A DNA stretch of 64,000 bases from NCBI GenBank assembly GCA_020632655.1, contig JACKFD010000003.1:341797-405796 (forward strand), in the 5' to 3' direction. Positions 43,540 through 53,160 of the stretch are shown here, one piece after another. A program made the position numbers and the translations under genes. The notes beneath the pieces were generated by a model that was not told the origin of the DNA, made no database searches, and saw nothing but the letters and a program-made list of their open reading frames with translations. This stretch comes from Spirochaetaceae bacterium (GTDB taxonomy: Bacteria; Myxococcota_A; UBA9160; UBA4427). The stretch's first letter is position 1, and each line of letters opens with the position of its first letter.

Positions 43540-43935
43540 ATGATGACCGACCCCATCGGTGACATGCTGGCGAGGATTCGAAACGCGGGCGGCGCCCGGC
43601 ACAAGCGGATGAGCTGTCCGGCGTCGAAGCTGAAGCTCGCCGTGGCGAAGGTGCTGTCGGCGGAGGGCTTCGTCGGCGAGGTCGCGACCGACGGCGACGA
43701 GAAGAAGCCGACGCTCACGATCGACCTGCGATACCAGGACGACGGCCGACTCATGATCGAAGGCATGCGGCGCGTCAGCAAGCCTGGCCGGCGCGTGTAC
43801 CTGGGCGCCGACGACGTGAAGCAGGTCCGGGCGGGCCTCGGCATGGCGATCCTGTCGACGTCGAAGGGCGTGCTCTGCGATCGCGATGCGCGGGCCCAGA
43901 AGGTCGGCGGCGAAGTGATCTGCGAGGTCTGGTAG
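43540..43935 (+). CDS. rpsH: 30S ribosomal protein S8
   Basis: 131 residues. MTDPIGDMLARIRNAG and C-terminal MAILSTSKGVLCDRDARAQK, GGEVICEVW are canonical. Two consecutive ATGs (43540, 43543) can serve as start; GGAGAGACGA lies upstream. In E. coli S8 represses the spc operon. Confidence 0.97.
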   Translation: MMTDPIGDMLARIRNAGGARHKRMSCPASKLKLAVAKVLSAEGFVGEVATDGDEKKPTLTIDLRYQDDGRLMIEGMRRVSKPGRRVYLGADDVKQVRAGLGMAILSTSKGVLCDRDARAQKVGGEVICEVW

Positions 43936-43937
43936 GC

Positions 43938-44474
43938 ATGTCCCGAATTGGCAATCGACCGATCGATATTCCGAGCGGCGTGAACGTCGACGTCTCCGGC
44001 GGACAGCTTCGCGTCAAGGGGCCGAAGGGCGAGCTCGCGGCACCGATTCCGGAGGGCATCAAGGCTTCCGTCGTCGACGGCAGCCTCGCCTTCGAGCGGC
44101 CCGACGACAGCAAGCCGGCGCGTGCCCGACACGGTCTGGCGCGGGCGCTCGCGAACAACATGGTCGTCGGCGTGAGCGAAGGCTTCGTGCGGCGCCTCGA
44201 GATCGAGGGTGTCGGTTATCGCGCGGACGTCCAGGGCAACACCTTGAACCTCCTGCTCGGCTTCTCCCATCCCGTCAAGATGGCGATTCCGGATGGGCTC
44301 AAGGTCTCGGTCGAGGCGAATACGAAGGTCTCGATCGAGGGCACGAACCGCGAGGTGGTCGGACAGTTCGCGGCGGACGTGCGGCGCCTGCGACCGCCGG
44401 AGCCCTACAAGGGCAAGGGCGTCCGCTACAGCGACGAGCGCATCCGGCGCAAGGTCGGCAAGGCCGGCTCGTAG
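43938..44474 (+). CDS. rplF: 50S ribosomal protein L6
   Basis: 178 residues. MSRIGNRPIDIPSGVNVDVS at the start and RPPEPYKGKGVRYSDERIRR near the end are diagnostic; two tandem alpha/beta domains. Two bases after the rpsH stop. Confidence 0.98.
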   Translation: MSRIGNRPIDIPSGVNVDVSGGQLRVKGPKGELAAPIPEGIKASVVDGSLAFERPDDSKPARARHGLARALANNMVVGVSEGFVRRLEIEGVGYRADVQGNTLNLLLGFSHPVKMAIPDGLKVSVEANTKVSIEGTNREVVGQFAADVRRLRPPEPYKGKGVRYSDERIRRKVGKAGS

Positions 44475-44523
44475 GGATCGGGCGGGCGCCGCGCAGTGGC
44501 GCTCGACAGGACGAAGTGAGGCG

Positions 44524-44543
44524 GGTCGCGCCGGGTCGCGACC
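44524..44543 (+). other. Hairpin just upstream of rplR
   Basis: GGTCGCG (44524-44530) and CGCGACC (44537-44543), perfect 7-base arms, ending 14 bases before the rplR ATG; the same distance as for the rplN hairpin. Confidence 0.45.
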
Positions 44544-44557
44544 GCACTGAGGTCGAC

Positions 44558-44926
44558 ATGAAGAAGAAGATCGTGAATCCCAAGCGCCGGAAGTGGATGG
44601 CGCGCAAGGCGCGGACGCGGACGGCGCTCGATCGGAGCGAGCGGGTCCTGCTGACCGTCTACCGGAGCGGGAAGCACACCTACGCCCAGCTCGTCGAGCC
44701 GGCGACGGGTCGGACGCTCGGTGCGGCGTCGACGCGGGACAAGGCCGTCCTCGGCGACGCGACCTCGGGAAACGTCGACGCGGCGAAGAAGGTGGGGGCC
44801 GCGATCGCGGCGATCGCCCGGGACAAGAACATCGGCGAGGTGGTCTTCAATCGAAACGGGTTCCTCTACCACGGCCGCGTGAAGGCCGTCGCGGACGGAG
44901 CGCGCGAAGCGGGGCTTCAGTTCTGA
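44558..44926 (+). CDS. rplR: 50S ribosomal protein L18
   Basis: 122 residues. 5S rRNA-binding protein. MKKKIVNPKRRKWMARKART starts it; AKKVGAAIAAIARDKNIGEV and FNRNGFLYHGRVKAVADGAR are typical. The start at 44558 is chosen over an upstream frame. Confidence 0.97.
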   Translation: MKKKIVNPKRRKWMARKARTRTALDRSERVLLTVYRSGKHTYAQLVEPATGRTLGAASTRDKAVLGDATSGNVDAAKKVGAAIAAIARDKNIGEVVFNRNGFLYHGRVKAVADGAREAGLQF

Positions 44927-44927
44927 C

Positions 44928-45434
44928 ATGGCAGCCATCATCCAATCTTCGACCCTGAATCCGAACGACTTCGAGCTGAACGATCGGGTCATCCACATCA
45001 ATCGCGTCTCGAAGGTGGTGAAGGGCGGTCGCCGCTTCAGCTTCTCCGCCCTCGTGGTGGTGGGCGATGGTCACGGCGTCGTGGGCGTCGGGCTCGGCAA
45101 GGCCGGTGAGGTACCCGAGGCGATCCGCAAGGGTGTCGAGAAGGCGCGCAAGAGCCTGATCCGGATTCCGTTGATCGACGGCCGGACGCTGCCCCACGAC
45201 GTGGTCGGCGTCTCGGGTGCGGGCAAGGTCCTGATGCAGCCGGCGTCGCCGGGTACGGGCGTGATTGCGGGCGGGCCCGTGCGTGCCGTGGTGGAGTCGG
45301 CGGGCGTCTCGGACGTGCTGACCAAGACGCTGGGCACGAAGACGGCGCGCAACGTCGTGAACGCGGTGATGGCGGGCCTGTCCCAGCTGCGGGATCCCGA
45401 GGAGCGCCTGGCCCAGCTCGGACGGAGTCGATGA
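44928..45434 (+). CDS. rpsE: 30S ribosomal protein S5
   Basis: 168 residues. FELNDRVIHINRVSKVVKGG, FSFSALVVVGDGHGVVGVGL, and LMQPASPGTGVIAGGPVRAV are canonical. The stop overlaps the rpmD start (ATGA). Confidence 0.98.
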   Translation: MAAIIQSSTLNPNDFELNDRVIHINRVSKVVKGGRRFSFSALVVVGDGHGVVGVGLGKAGEVPEAIRKGVEKARKSLIRIPLIDGRTLPHDVVGVSGAGKVLMQPASPGTGVIAGGPVRAVVESAGVSDVLTKTLGTKTARNVVNAVMAGLSQLRDPEERLAQLGRSR

Positions 45435-45622
45435 TGGCGGCGGGCAAGACCGTGAAGGTGCAGCAGGTGAAGAGCGTGATCGGCTACGACCGGAGGCAGC
45501 GGGCGACGATGCGCGGCCTCGGCCTCCGCCGGATCCGCCAGGTCGTCGAGCTCGAGGACACGCCGTCCGTGCGCGGCATGATCGAGAAGGTGCGCCACCT
45601 CGTCGTGGTGCTGGAGAGCTAG
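45431..45622 (+). CDS. rpmD: 50S ribosomal protein L30
   Basis: 63 residues. KTVKVQQVKSVIGYDRRQRA and GLGLRRIRQVVELEDTPSVR identify it. L30 is absent from some bacteria; here it is intact and coupled to rpsE. Confidence 0.95.
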   Translation: MMAAGKTVKVQQVKSVIGYDRRQRATMRGLGLRRIRQVVELEDTPSVRGMIEKVRHLVVVLES

Positions 45623-45626
45623 AGCG

Positions 45627-46064
45627 ATGTTGAACGAGCTATCGCCGCGCCCCGGGGCGCGCCATCGACGCAAGCGGGTCGGCCGCGGTCCGGGCTCCGG
45701 CAAGGGCAAGACGAGCGGCACGGGCGTGAAGGGTCAAGGCACCCGTTCGGGTCAGAAGATCAAGCCCTGGTTCGAGGGCGGCCAGATGCCGCTCTTCCAG
45801 CGCGTGCCGAAGAAGGGGTTCCAGAACCACTTCCGCGTCGTGAACGAGATCGTGAATCTCGGCCAGCTCGCCGTCTTCGGTGAGAATGCCGAGGTCGATC
45901 CGGCGGCGCTCGCGGCCCGCGGGCTGATCCGCGGAACGGACCAGCCCGTCAAGGTGCTCGCCGAGGGTGAGGCGCCGAAGGGTCTCAAGCTCAAGGTGCA
46001 GAAGATCAGCGCGTCCGCTCGGGCCAAGATCGAGGCCGCCGGCGGATCGGTGGAGATCGCCTAG
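45627..46064 (+). CDS. rplO: 50S ribosomal protein L15
   Basis: 145 residues. LNELSPRPGARHRRKRVGRG, GKGKTSGTGVKGQGTRSG, and GGQMPLFQRVPKKGFQNHF are diagnostic. The secY start follows its stop with no gap. Confidence 0.97.
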   Translation: MLNELSPRPGARHRRKRVGRGPGSGKGKTSGTGVKGQGTRSGQKIKPWFEGGQMPLFQRVPKKGFQNHFRVVNEIVNLGQLAVFGENAEVDPAALAARGLIRGTDQPVKVLAEGEAPKGLKLKVQKISASARAKIEAAGGSVEIA

Positions 46065-47368
<1,304 letters not shown>

Positions 47369-47372
<4 letters not shown>

Positions 47373-47950
47373 GCCAGGCCGCGACGAAGCGAAGGATCGT
47401 GCTGCTCGGGCCGCCGGGCGCCGGGAAGGGGACGCAGGCGGCGACGCTGATCGATGCGCTCTCGATCCCGCACATCTCGACGGGCGACATGCTGCGGGCC
47501 GCCGTGAAGGCCGGCACGCCGATCGGCCTGAAGGCCAAGGCGGTCATGGAGGCCGGGGAGCTCGTCAGCGACGCGATCGTGATCGGCATCGCCGAGGAGC
47601 GGCTGTCCGCGGACGACGCGAAGCGCGGCTTCCTGCTCGACGGGTTTCCGCGCACGATCGCCCAGGCCGAGGCGCTCGAGGGACTGCTCCGGAAGCTCGG
47701 GGTGGCGCTCGATTGCTGCCTCGCGCTGACCGTGGACAACGAGGCCGTCGTGACCCGGCTGCTCAAGCGGGCCGAGATCGAAGGCCGTGCGGACGACAAC
47801 GAGGAGACGATCCGGGAACGGATGCGGGAGTACGACGCGAAGACCGCGCCGCTTCTCGACTTCTACCGGAGCCGGGGCAAGCTGATCGAGGTCTCGGGCA
47901 TGGGCACGATCGAGGAGGTGGGCGAGCGGATCAGGCAGGCGCTCGGGTAG
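47369..47950 (+). CDS. adk: Adenylate kinase, short-LID form
   Basis: 193 residues. Interconverts ATP + AMP and 2 ADP. P-loop GPPGAGKGTQ, AMP-site HISTGDMLRAAVKAGTPIG and LLDGFPRTIAQAEAL are present. The LID is reduced to EGRADDNEETIRERM, with no zinc cysteines, as in the short class of bacterial enzymes. Overlaps secY. Confidence 0.97.
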
Positions 47951-48020
47951 GCGGGGCGAGGGCGCGGGGGACCGCGACCGGCCTGGCGCCAACGCGAAAG
48001 AGCGCGCAGGAGCACGGGAA

Positions 48021-48809
48021 TTGGCCATCGGCGAACGGATCGCGATCAAGAGCCGGCGGGAGATCGAGCTGATGCGGGACATCGGCCACTTCACGGCCGA
48101 GATCCTGCTGGAGCTGCGGGAACGCGCGCGGCCGGGCGTCACGACCGCGACCCTCGACGAGTACGCGGCGAGGGCGCTCGAGAAGAGGGGCTTGACGTCA
48201 CCGTTTCTAGGCTATGCTCCCGGGGGGGTAGCCCCCTATCCTGCGGTTCTCTGCACCTCGGTGAACGACGAGATCGTGCACGGGATCCCGGGACCGCGTG
48301 AGCTGCGCGAGGGCGACATCATCAGCCTCGATTTCGGGGTCGAGCTTCGCGGTTGGCACGGCGACAGCGCCGTGACGATCGCCGTGGGCGGGATCGACTC
48401 CGAGGCGAAGAAGCTGATCGAAACGACGCACGAGGCACTCGACGAGGGCATCGCGCAGATGGTGCCGGGCAACCGGCTGTCCGACATCGGTCACGCCGTC
48501 GAGTGTCGGGCGACGAAGGAAGGTTACGGGGTCGTCGAGCAGTTCGTCGGACACGGCATCGGGCGCCGGATGCACGAGCCGCCGCAGGTTCCGAACTACG
48601 GGCGACCGGGACGAGGACCTCGGCTCAAGCCGGGGATGGTATTCGCGATCGAGCCGATGGTGAACATCGGGAGCGAGAGGGTCAGGGTGCTCGACGACGA
48701 GTGGACGGCGGTGACCGCGGACGGGTCGCTCTCCGCGCACTTCGAGCACACGGTGCTGATCACGGACAACGGACCCGAGGTGCTGACGCGCATCGAGGGG
48801 TCGCACTAG
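48021..48809 (+). CDS. map: Methionine aminopeptidase, type I
   Basis: 262 residues. Removes initiator Met. Metal and catalytic residues are seen in order: H in NDEIVHGIPG, D in LDFGVELRGWHGD (two), H in FVGHGIGRRMHEPP, E in VFAIEPMVNIG, E in FEHTVLIT. Starts with TTG 48021 behind AGGAG. Codons at 48192-48252 are unusually A/T-ending and overlap a promoter-like sequence. infA, normally next, is missing before rpmJ. Confidence 0.96.
   Translation: MAIGERIAIKSRREIELMRDIGHFTAEILLELRERARPGVTTATLDEYAARALEKRGLTSPFLGYAPGGVAPYPAVLCTSVNDEIVHGIPGPRELREGDIISLDFGVELRGWHGDSAVTIAVGGIDSEAKKLIETTHEALDEGIAQMVPGNRLSDIGHAVECRATKEGYGVVEQFVGHGIGRRMHEPPQVPNYGRPGRGPRLKPGMVFAIEPMVNIGSERVRVLDDEWTAVTADGSLSAHFEHTVLITDNGPEVLTRIEGSH
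48192..48218 (+). promoter_or_regulatory. Promoter-like sequence inside map
   Basis: TTGACG (48192-48197), 15-bp spacer, TATGCT (48213-48218), followed by a G7/C5 inverted stretch. The spacer is shorter than ideal. It could drive the downstream rpmJ-rpsM-rpsK-rpsD-rpoA-rplQ unit. Confidence 0.4.
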
Positions 48810-48885
48810 CAACGGCGAAGCGCCCGACCCCGGCCGAACGAGGTCGATCGGGCGACTCGCACGAGAGACGGACGGACGACGAGAG

Positions 48886-48999
48886 ATGAAGGTTCGAGCA
48901 TCGGTGCGGAAGATGTGTGACAAGTGCCGCGTGATCAGGCGGCGCGGGACCGTGCGGGTGATCTGCGAGAACCCGAAGCACAAGCAGCGGCAGGGCTAG
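48886..48999 (+). CDS. rpmJ: 50S ribosomal protein L36
   Basis: 37 residues; MKVRASVRKMCDKCRVIRRR is canonical. Zinc ligands C11, C14, C27 and H32 are all present, so this is the zinc-binding C+ form. GACGAGAG precedes the ATG. It heads the alpha-operon genes. Confidence 0.97.
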   Translation: MKVRASVRKMCDKCRVIRRRGTVRVICENPKHKQRQG

Positions 49000-49041
49000 T
49001 CCCGACCGCGGGATCGTAACGGGGCCGCAAGACGGCTCGAA

Positions 49042-49055
49042 GGGGCGCGAGCCCC
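49042..49055 (+). other. GNRA-capped hairpin before rpsM
   Basis: GGGGC-GCGA-GCCCC: a 5-base GC stem closed by a GNRA tetraloop, 18 bases before the rpsM ATG and just 5' of its GGAGG. In E. coli the alpha-operon leader binds S4; this position is comparable, but the fold is not shown to match. Confidence 0.45.
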
Positions 49056-49073
49056 GACAGGGAGGATGCTTCC

Positions 49074-49451
49074 ATGGCGCGAATCGCGGGTGTGGATCTG
49101 CCGCGCAACAAGCGCATCGAGATCTCGCTCACGTACATCTATGGCGTGGGTCGGGCGAAGGCGCTCGAGATCTGTGGCAAGGCGGAGATCGATCCGGGCG
49201 CGAAGACCGAGCACCTCTCGGAGTCCGAGGTGATCAAGCTGCGCGAGATCATCGAGCGTGACTACAAGGTCGAGGGTGACCTCCGCCGCGAAGTCAACCA
49301 GAACATCAAGATGTTGATGGACATCGGCTGCTACCGCGGCCTGCGCCATCGACGCGGTCTCCCCGTCCGCGGTCAGCGGACCCATACGAATGCGCGCACG
49401 CGCAAGGGTCCCGCCAAGACGATCGCCGGCAAGAAGATCGCGAAGAAGTAA
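49074..49451 (+). CDS. rpsM: 30S ribosomal protein S13
   Basis: 125 residues. MARIAGVDLPRNKRIEISLT and GLRHRRGLPVRGQRTHTNAR are canonical; a basic C-tail follows. GGAGG precedes the ATG. Confidence 0.98.
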   Translation: MARIAGVDLPRNKRIEISLTYIYGVGRAKALEICGKAEIDPGAKTEHLSESEVIKLREIIERDYKVEGDLRREVNQNIKMLMDIGCYRGLRHRRGLPVRGQRTHTNARTRKGPAKTIAGKKIAKK

Positions 49452-49463
49452 CGGGGTTCATCC

Positions 49464-49847
49464 ATGGTCGCCAAGAAGACGAAGAAGAAGGTCAAGAAGA
49501 ACATCCAGTCGGGCATCGCCCACATCCAGTCGACCTTCAACAACACGGTCATCACGATCACCGACGTCGGCGGAAACGCCGTCGCCTGGGCGAGCTGCGG
49601 CCAGCAGGGCTTCAAGGGCTCGAAGAAGTCGACTCCCTTCGCCGCGCAGGTCGCCGCGGAGGAGTGTGCGCGCAAGGCCCAGGAGCACGGTGTGCGTTCG
49701 CTCGGCGTGTACGTGAAGGGACCCGGCTCCGGACGGGAGTCCGCGTTGCGCGCGCTTCAGGCGGCGGGCATGAAGATCACGATGATCCGCGACGTCACGC
49801 CGATTCCCCACAACGGCTGCCGGCCGCCCAAGCGGCGGCGCGTCTAG
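49464..49847 (+). CDS. rpsK: 30S ribosomal protein S11
   Basis: 127 residues. GIAHIQSTFNNTVITITDVG, GPGSGRESALRALQAAGMKI and DVTPIPHNGCRPPKRRRV are canonical, including the conserved Asn-Gly pair. Confidence 0.98.
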   Translation: MVAKKTKKKVKKNIQSGIAHIQSTFNNTVITITDVGGNAVAWASCGQQGFKGSKKSTPFAAQVAAEECARKAQEHGVRSLGVYVKGPGSGRESALRALQAAGMKITMIRDVTPIPHNGCRPPKRRRV

Positions 49848-49917
49848 TCGCTCTTCGCGGCGCCTCGCGTCCGCGATCCAGAACCATCACCCAGCCTACA
49901 GGCACAGGTAAGCACGC

Positions 49918-50544
49918 ATGGCACGTTATACGGGTTCCGTTTGTCGACTCTGCCGACGGGAGGGCACGAAGCTCTTCCTGAAGGGAGATCGCTGCTTCAC
50001 GGAGAAGTGCGCGATCGATCGCCGCGCCTATCCGCCCGGGCAGCACGGCCAGGGTCGGGTCCGCTTCTCGGACTACGGTGTCCAGCTTCGCGAGAAGCAG
50101 AAGGTGAAGCGCATGTACGGTCTGCTCGAGAAGCAGTTCCGCTCGACCTTCGACCAGGCTTCCCGCATGAAGGGTCGCTCGGGCGAGAACCTGCTGATGC
50201 TGCTGGAGCGACGCCTCGACAACGTCGTCTACCGCCTCGGCTACACGACCTCCCGCGCGGAGGCCCGCCAGCTCGTGAAGCACGGCCACTTCCTCGTGAA
50301 CGGTCGCAAGGCGCTCTCGCCCGGCATGAAGGTCAAGCCCGGCTGGACGATCGAGGTCCGTGACCGATCCCAGAAGGTCGCCCGGATCGCCGGGGCGCTC
50401 GAGACGAGCGAGGGCCGCGCCGTGCCGCAGTGGCTCGAGATCGAGAAGGATCAGATGAAGGGCACGGTCAAGGCCATGCCGCAGCGTGAGGACGTCACGC
50501 TGCCGATCGACGAGCAGCTGATCGTCGAGCTCTACTCGCGATAA
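49918..50544 (+). CDS. rpsD: 30S ribosomal protein S4, zinc form
   Basis: 208 residues. The N-terminus carries C9, C12, C26 and C31 (CRLC, then CFTEKC), the zinc-binding C+ version. LLERRLDNVVYRLGYTTSRA begins the S4 RNA-binding domain. In E. coli S4 represses the alpha operon. 70-base gap upstream, 10 bases to rpoA. Confidence 0.97.
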   Translation: MARYTGSVCRLCRREGTKLFLKGDRCFTEKCAIDRRAYPPGQHGQGRVRFSDYGVQLREKQKVKRMYGLLEKQFRSTFDQASRMKGRSGENLLMLLERRLDNVVYRLGYTTSRAEARQLVKHGHFLVNGRKALSPGMKVKPGWTIEVRDRSQKVARIAGALETSEGRAVPQWLEIEKDQMKGTVKAMPQREDVTLPIDEQLIVELYSR

Positions 50545-50554
50545 GGGGGTTCCG

Positions 50555-51583
50555 ATGCAAGAAGATGTGATCGCACGCAACTGGCGTGAGCTGATCCGAC
50601 CGCGTCGACTCGAGGTGGAAGAGGATACGCTCACCTCGACCTACGGGCGCTTCCATTGCGAGCCGCTCGAGCGCGGCTTCGGGACGACGCTGGGCAACGC
50701 GCTGCGACGCGTGCTGCTCTCGTCGCTTCAGGGTGCCGCCATCACGAGCATCCGGATCGATGGCGTGCTGCACGAGTTCTCGACGATCCCGGGCGTGATG
50801 GAAGACGTGGCCGCCGTCGTCCTGAACCTCAAGGACGTGCGCGTGCGCATGAACACGGAAGGGCCGAAGAAGATCCGGATCAAGCGCTCCGGTGAGGGGA
50901 TCGTCACGGCGGGAGACTTCGTCTCCGACGACCAGACCGTCGAGATCATGAATCCCGAGCACAAGATCTGCACGCTGGGCCCCGACTCCGAGTTCGAGCT
51001 CGAGGCGACGGTCAACCTGGGCAAGGGCTACGTCCTCGCCGACCGCAACAAGACCGAGGACATGCCGATCGGGACCGTCCCGATCGACTCCGTGTTCTCG
51101 CCGATCCGGCGCGTGAACTACACGGTCACGCCCGCCCGCGTCGGTCGCGAGACCGACTTCGATCGGCTGAACCTCGAGCTCTGGACCGACGGCGCGATCG
51201 AGCCGGCGGATGCCGTCGCCTTCGCAGCGAAGATCCTGAAGGAACAGCTCACGATCTTCATCAACTTCGAAGAGCAGCCCGAGGCGCCGAGCGCGCACAT
51301 CGACGAGCCCGAGCCGCTCAACCCGAACCTCTTCAAGTCGGTCGACGAGCTCGAGCTCTCCGTGCGCTCCGCGAACTGCCTGCAGAACGCGAACATCCGC
51401 TTCATCGGCGAGCTCGTCCAGAAGACGGAAGCGGAGATGCTCAAGACCAAGAACTTCGGTCGGAAGTCCCTCAACGAGATCAAGGAGACCCTGCAGAGCC
51501 TGGGTCTCAGCCTCGGGATGACGATCGACAACCTGCCTCCGCGCAAGGATCTCGAGCGGATGCGGGAGCAGCGCGAGGCCTGA
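50555..51583 (+). CDS. rpoA: RNA polymerase alpha subunit
   Basis: 342 residues. N-terminal dimerisation domain (FGTTLGNALRRVLLSSLQGA), linker, and C-terminal domain with helix-hairpin-helix contacts for UP elements and activators (NCLQNANIRFIGELV, NFGRKSLNEIKETLQSLGLS). GGGGG precedes the ATG; rplQ follows by one base. Confidence 0.98.
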   Translation: MQEDVIARNWRELIRPRRLEVEEDTLTSTYGRFHCEPLERGFGTTLGNALRRVLLSSLQGAAITSIRIDGVLHEFSTIPGVMEDVAAVVLNLKDVRVRMNTEGPKKIRIKRSGEGIVTAGDFVSDDQTVEIMNPEHKICTLGPDSEFELEATVNLGKGYVLADRNKTEDMPIGTVPIDSVFSPIRRVNYTVTPARVGRETDFDRLNLELWTDGAIEPADAVAFAAKILKEQLTIFINFEEQPEAPSAHIDEPEPLNPNLFKSVDELELSVRSANCLQNANIRFIGELVQKTEAEMLKTKNFGRKSLNEIKETLQSLGLSLGMTIDNLPPRKDLERMREQREA

Positions 51584-51584
51584 G

Positions 51585-51968
51585 ATGAACCATCGCAAGT
51601 CCGGTAGGAAGCTGTCGCGCACGAGCGCGCATCGAAAGGCGCTCCTGCGCAACATGGTGACGTCCCTGCTCGAGCACGAGCAGATCCGCACGACCGACGC
51701 CAAGGCGAAGGAGCTTCGTGGCGTCGCCGAGCGGATGATCACGCTCGGCAAGCGCGGGACGCTCCATGCGCGGCGCCAGGCGCTGCGCACGATCCGCAGC
51801 AAGGACGTGGCGTCGAAGGTCTTCGACGAGCTCGCGGACCGCTACCGCGAGCGCGCCGGGGGCTATACCCGAGTCATCAAGCTCGGTCGTCGGCCGGGGG
51901 ACGCCGCGCCGATGTCGATCATCGAGCTCGTCGATCGGGAGGCCGCGGGTCGGGGGGAGAGCGCCTGA
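51585..51968 (+). CDS. rplQ: 50S ribosomal protein L17
   Basis: 127 residues. MNHRKSGRKLSRTSAHRKAL and LLEHEQIRTTDAKAKELRGV are canonical. Last gene of the ribosomal string; the next gene starts within 80 bases and may be read through. Confidence 0.98.
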   Translation: MNHRKSGRKLSRTSAHRKALLRNMVTSLLEHEQIRTTDAKAKELRGVAERMITLGKRGTLHARRQALRTIRSKDVASKVFDELADRYRERAGGYTRVIKLGRRPGDAAPMSIIELVDREAAGRGESA

Positions 51969-52045
51969 GCGCCGGACCTCGCGGCCGTGAAGGGGAGGGG
52001 GGCGGTTCGACGCCGGACCCCGACACCGGAAGTCGACGTTCCGCC

Positions 52046-52561
52046 GTGCCCGGCCTGGTGCTGGGCGCGGCGGTCGTGCTTGTGGCCCTGATCCTCGTGC
52101 GGGAGAGCGATCTCGGGGCGCCGCCCGTCGTGCGGGGCGCCGACGCGCCCGCCTTCGAGCTGCCTCGGCTCGAGGAGTCGGAGGGCCGACTCGCCCTCTC
52201 GAGCCTGGCCGGGCGGGTCGTCCTCTTGAATTTCTGGGCGACCTGGTGCGAGCCCTGCGAGCGGGAGGTGCCGGCGATGCAGCGTCTCTACGAGGCGCTG
52301 CCGCGCGCCGACTTCGAGCTCGTCGCGGTCTCCATCGACGACGACCCCGCCCTCGTGACGGCCTTCCGGGATCGCTACCGGATGGACTTCCCGATCCTGC
52401 TCGACCGGGATCAGCGCGTGTACAAGACCTATCAGACGATGGGCGTGCCGGAGTCCCTGCTGATCGATCGGGACGGTCGCATCGTCGAGCGCTACGTGGG
52501 ACCGCGGGACTGGGATGCGCCGGAGTACGTCGAGCGGATCCGCAGCCTGCTCGAGCCCTAG
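52046..52561 (+). CDS. Membrane-anchored thioredoxin-like protein (TlpA/ResA family)
   Basis: 171 residues: an N-terminal signal-anchor (LVLGAAVVLVALILV), then a thioredoxin fold with the redox motif W-C-E-P-C in NFWATWCEPCEREVPAM, and the VPESLLIDRDGRIV cis-Pro region. Predicted to act outside the inner membrane in thiol reduction, for example cytochrome c maturation or repair; the partner is unknown. GTG 52046 is used; the frame stays open to the rplQ stop, so a non-ATG earlier start is possible. Confidence 0.85.
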   Translation: MPGLVLGAAVVLVALILVRESDLGAPPVVRGADAPAFELPRLEESEGRLALSSLAGRVVLLNFWATWCEPCEREVPAMQRLYEALPRADFELVAVSIDDDPALVTAFRDRYRMDFPILLDRDQRVYKTYQTMGVPESLLIDRDGRIVERYVGPRDWDAPEYVERIRSLLEP

Positions 52562-52752
52562 GCAGGAGCGCGCCGGATCGAGCCGACCAGGATCGGCGGA
52601 GGCGGGCTCCCGCAGGTGGATTTCGGTACCCTGCGCCGCTGACTTCACGGCGTGAGCGGCCCGTGTCGCCCGTCTGGCATGAAGAACGGGTGCCGGGCGC
52701 CCCGGGAAGTGGCGGCGTCGACTCGAATCGGCGGAGAGGGACGAGGGCAGTG

Positions 52753-53160
52753 GTGAGGACGCTGACGCTCGGGACGTGCGTGATCGCAGGGCTCGCGGCC
52801 ACGGCCCTGCTCGACGGCGAGAGCGGCGTGCCGATCTGGCGTGCGCTCCGGCAGGACCTGGCGGTCGCCAGCGGGCGGGTCGCTTCCCTGGCGAGCCAGA
52901 ACGCGGCCATGCGCGAGGAGATCGCGGCCTTCGAGGCCGAGCCCGCGGCGCTGGACCGCGCCATCCGGGAGGAGCTCGACCTGGCGCTTCCGGGCGAGAT
53001 CGTCGTGCGATTCGACTCGGATCGGGACGCGGGGCCGGGCGCCGACGACCTGGCCGAGCGGCGCCGGCCCGGCTTCTCGCATCGCCTGTCCGCGACGGAC
53101 TCCACCTGGGTCGAGGGGGCGATCCCCGGCGGCGATTCGGCCGGCCGGAGGACGTGGTGA
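52753..53160 (+). CDS. FtsB/DivIC-like septum formation protein
   Basis: 135 residues. A short N-terminal hydrophobic segment (TLGTCVIAGLAATALL) precedes a coiled coil (LRQDLAVASGRVASLASQN, then MREEIAAFEAEPAALDRAIR) and the family end motif LDLALPGEIVVRF. Such proteins join FtsL and FtsQ in the divisome. GTG 52753 follows GAGGG; GTG 52750 or an earlier GTG at 52662 are possible. The stop region overlaps the argS start. Confidence 0.7.
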   Translation: MRTLTLGTCVIAGLAATALLDGESGVPIWRALRQDLAVASGRVASLASQNAAMREEIAAFEAEPAALDRAIREELDLALPGEIVVRFDSDRDAGPGADDLAERRRPGFSHRLSATDSTWVEGAIPGGDSAGRRTW

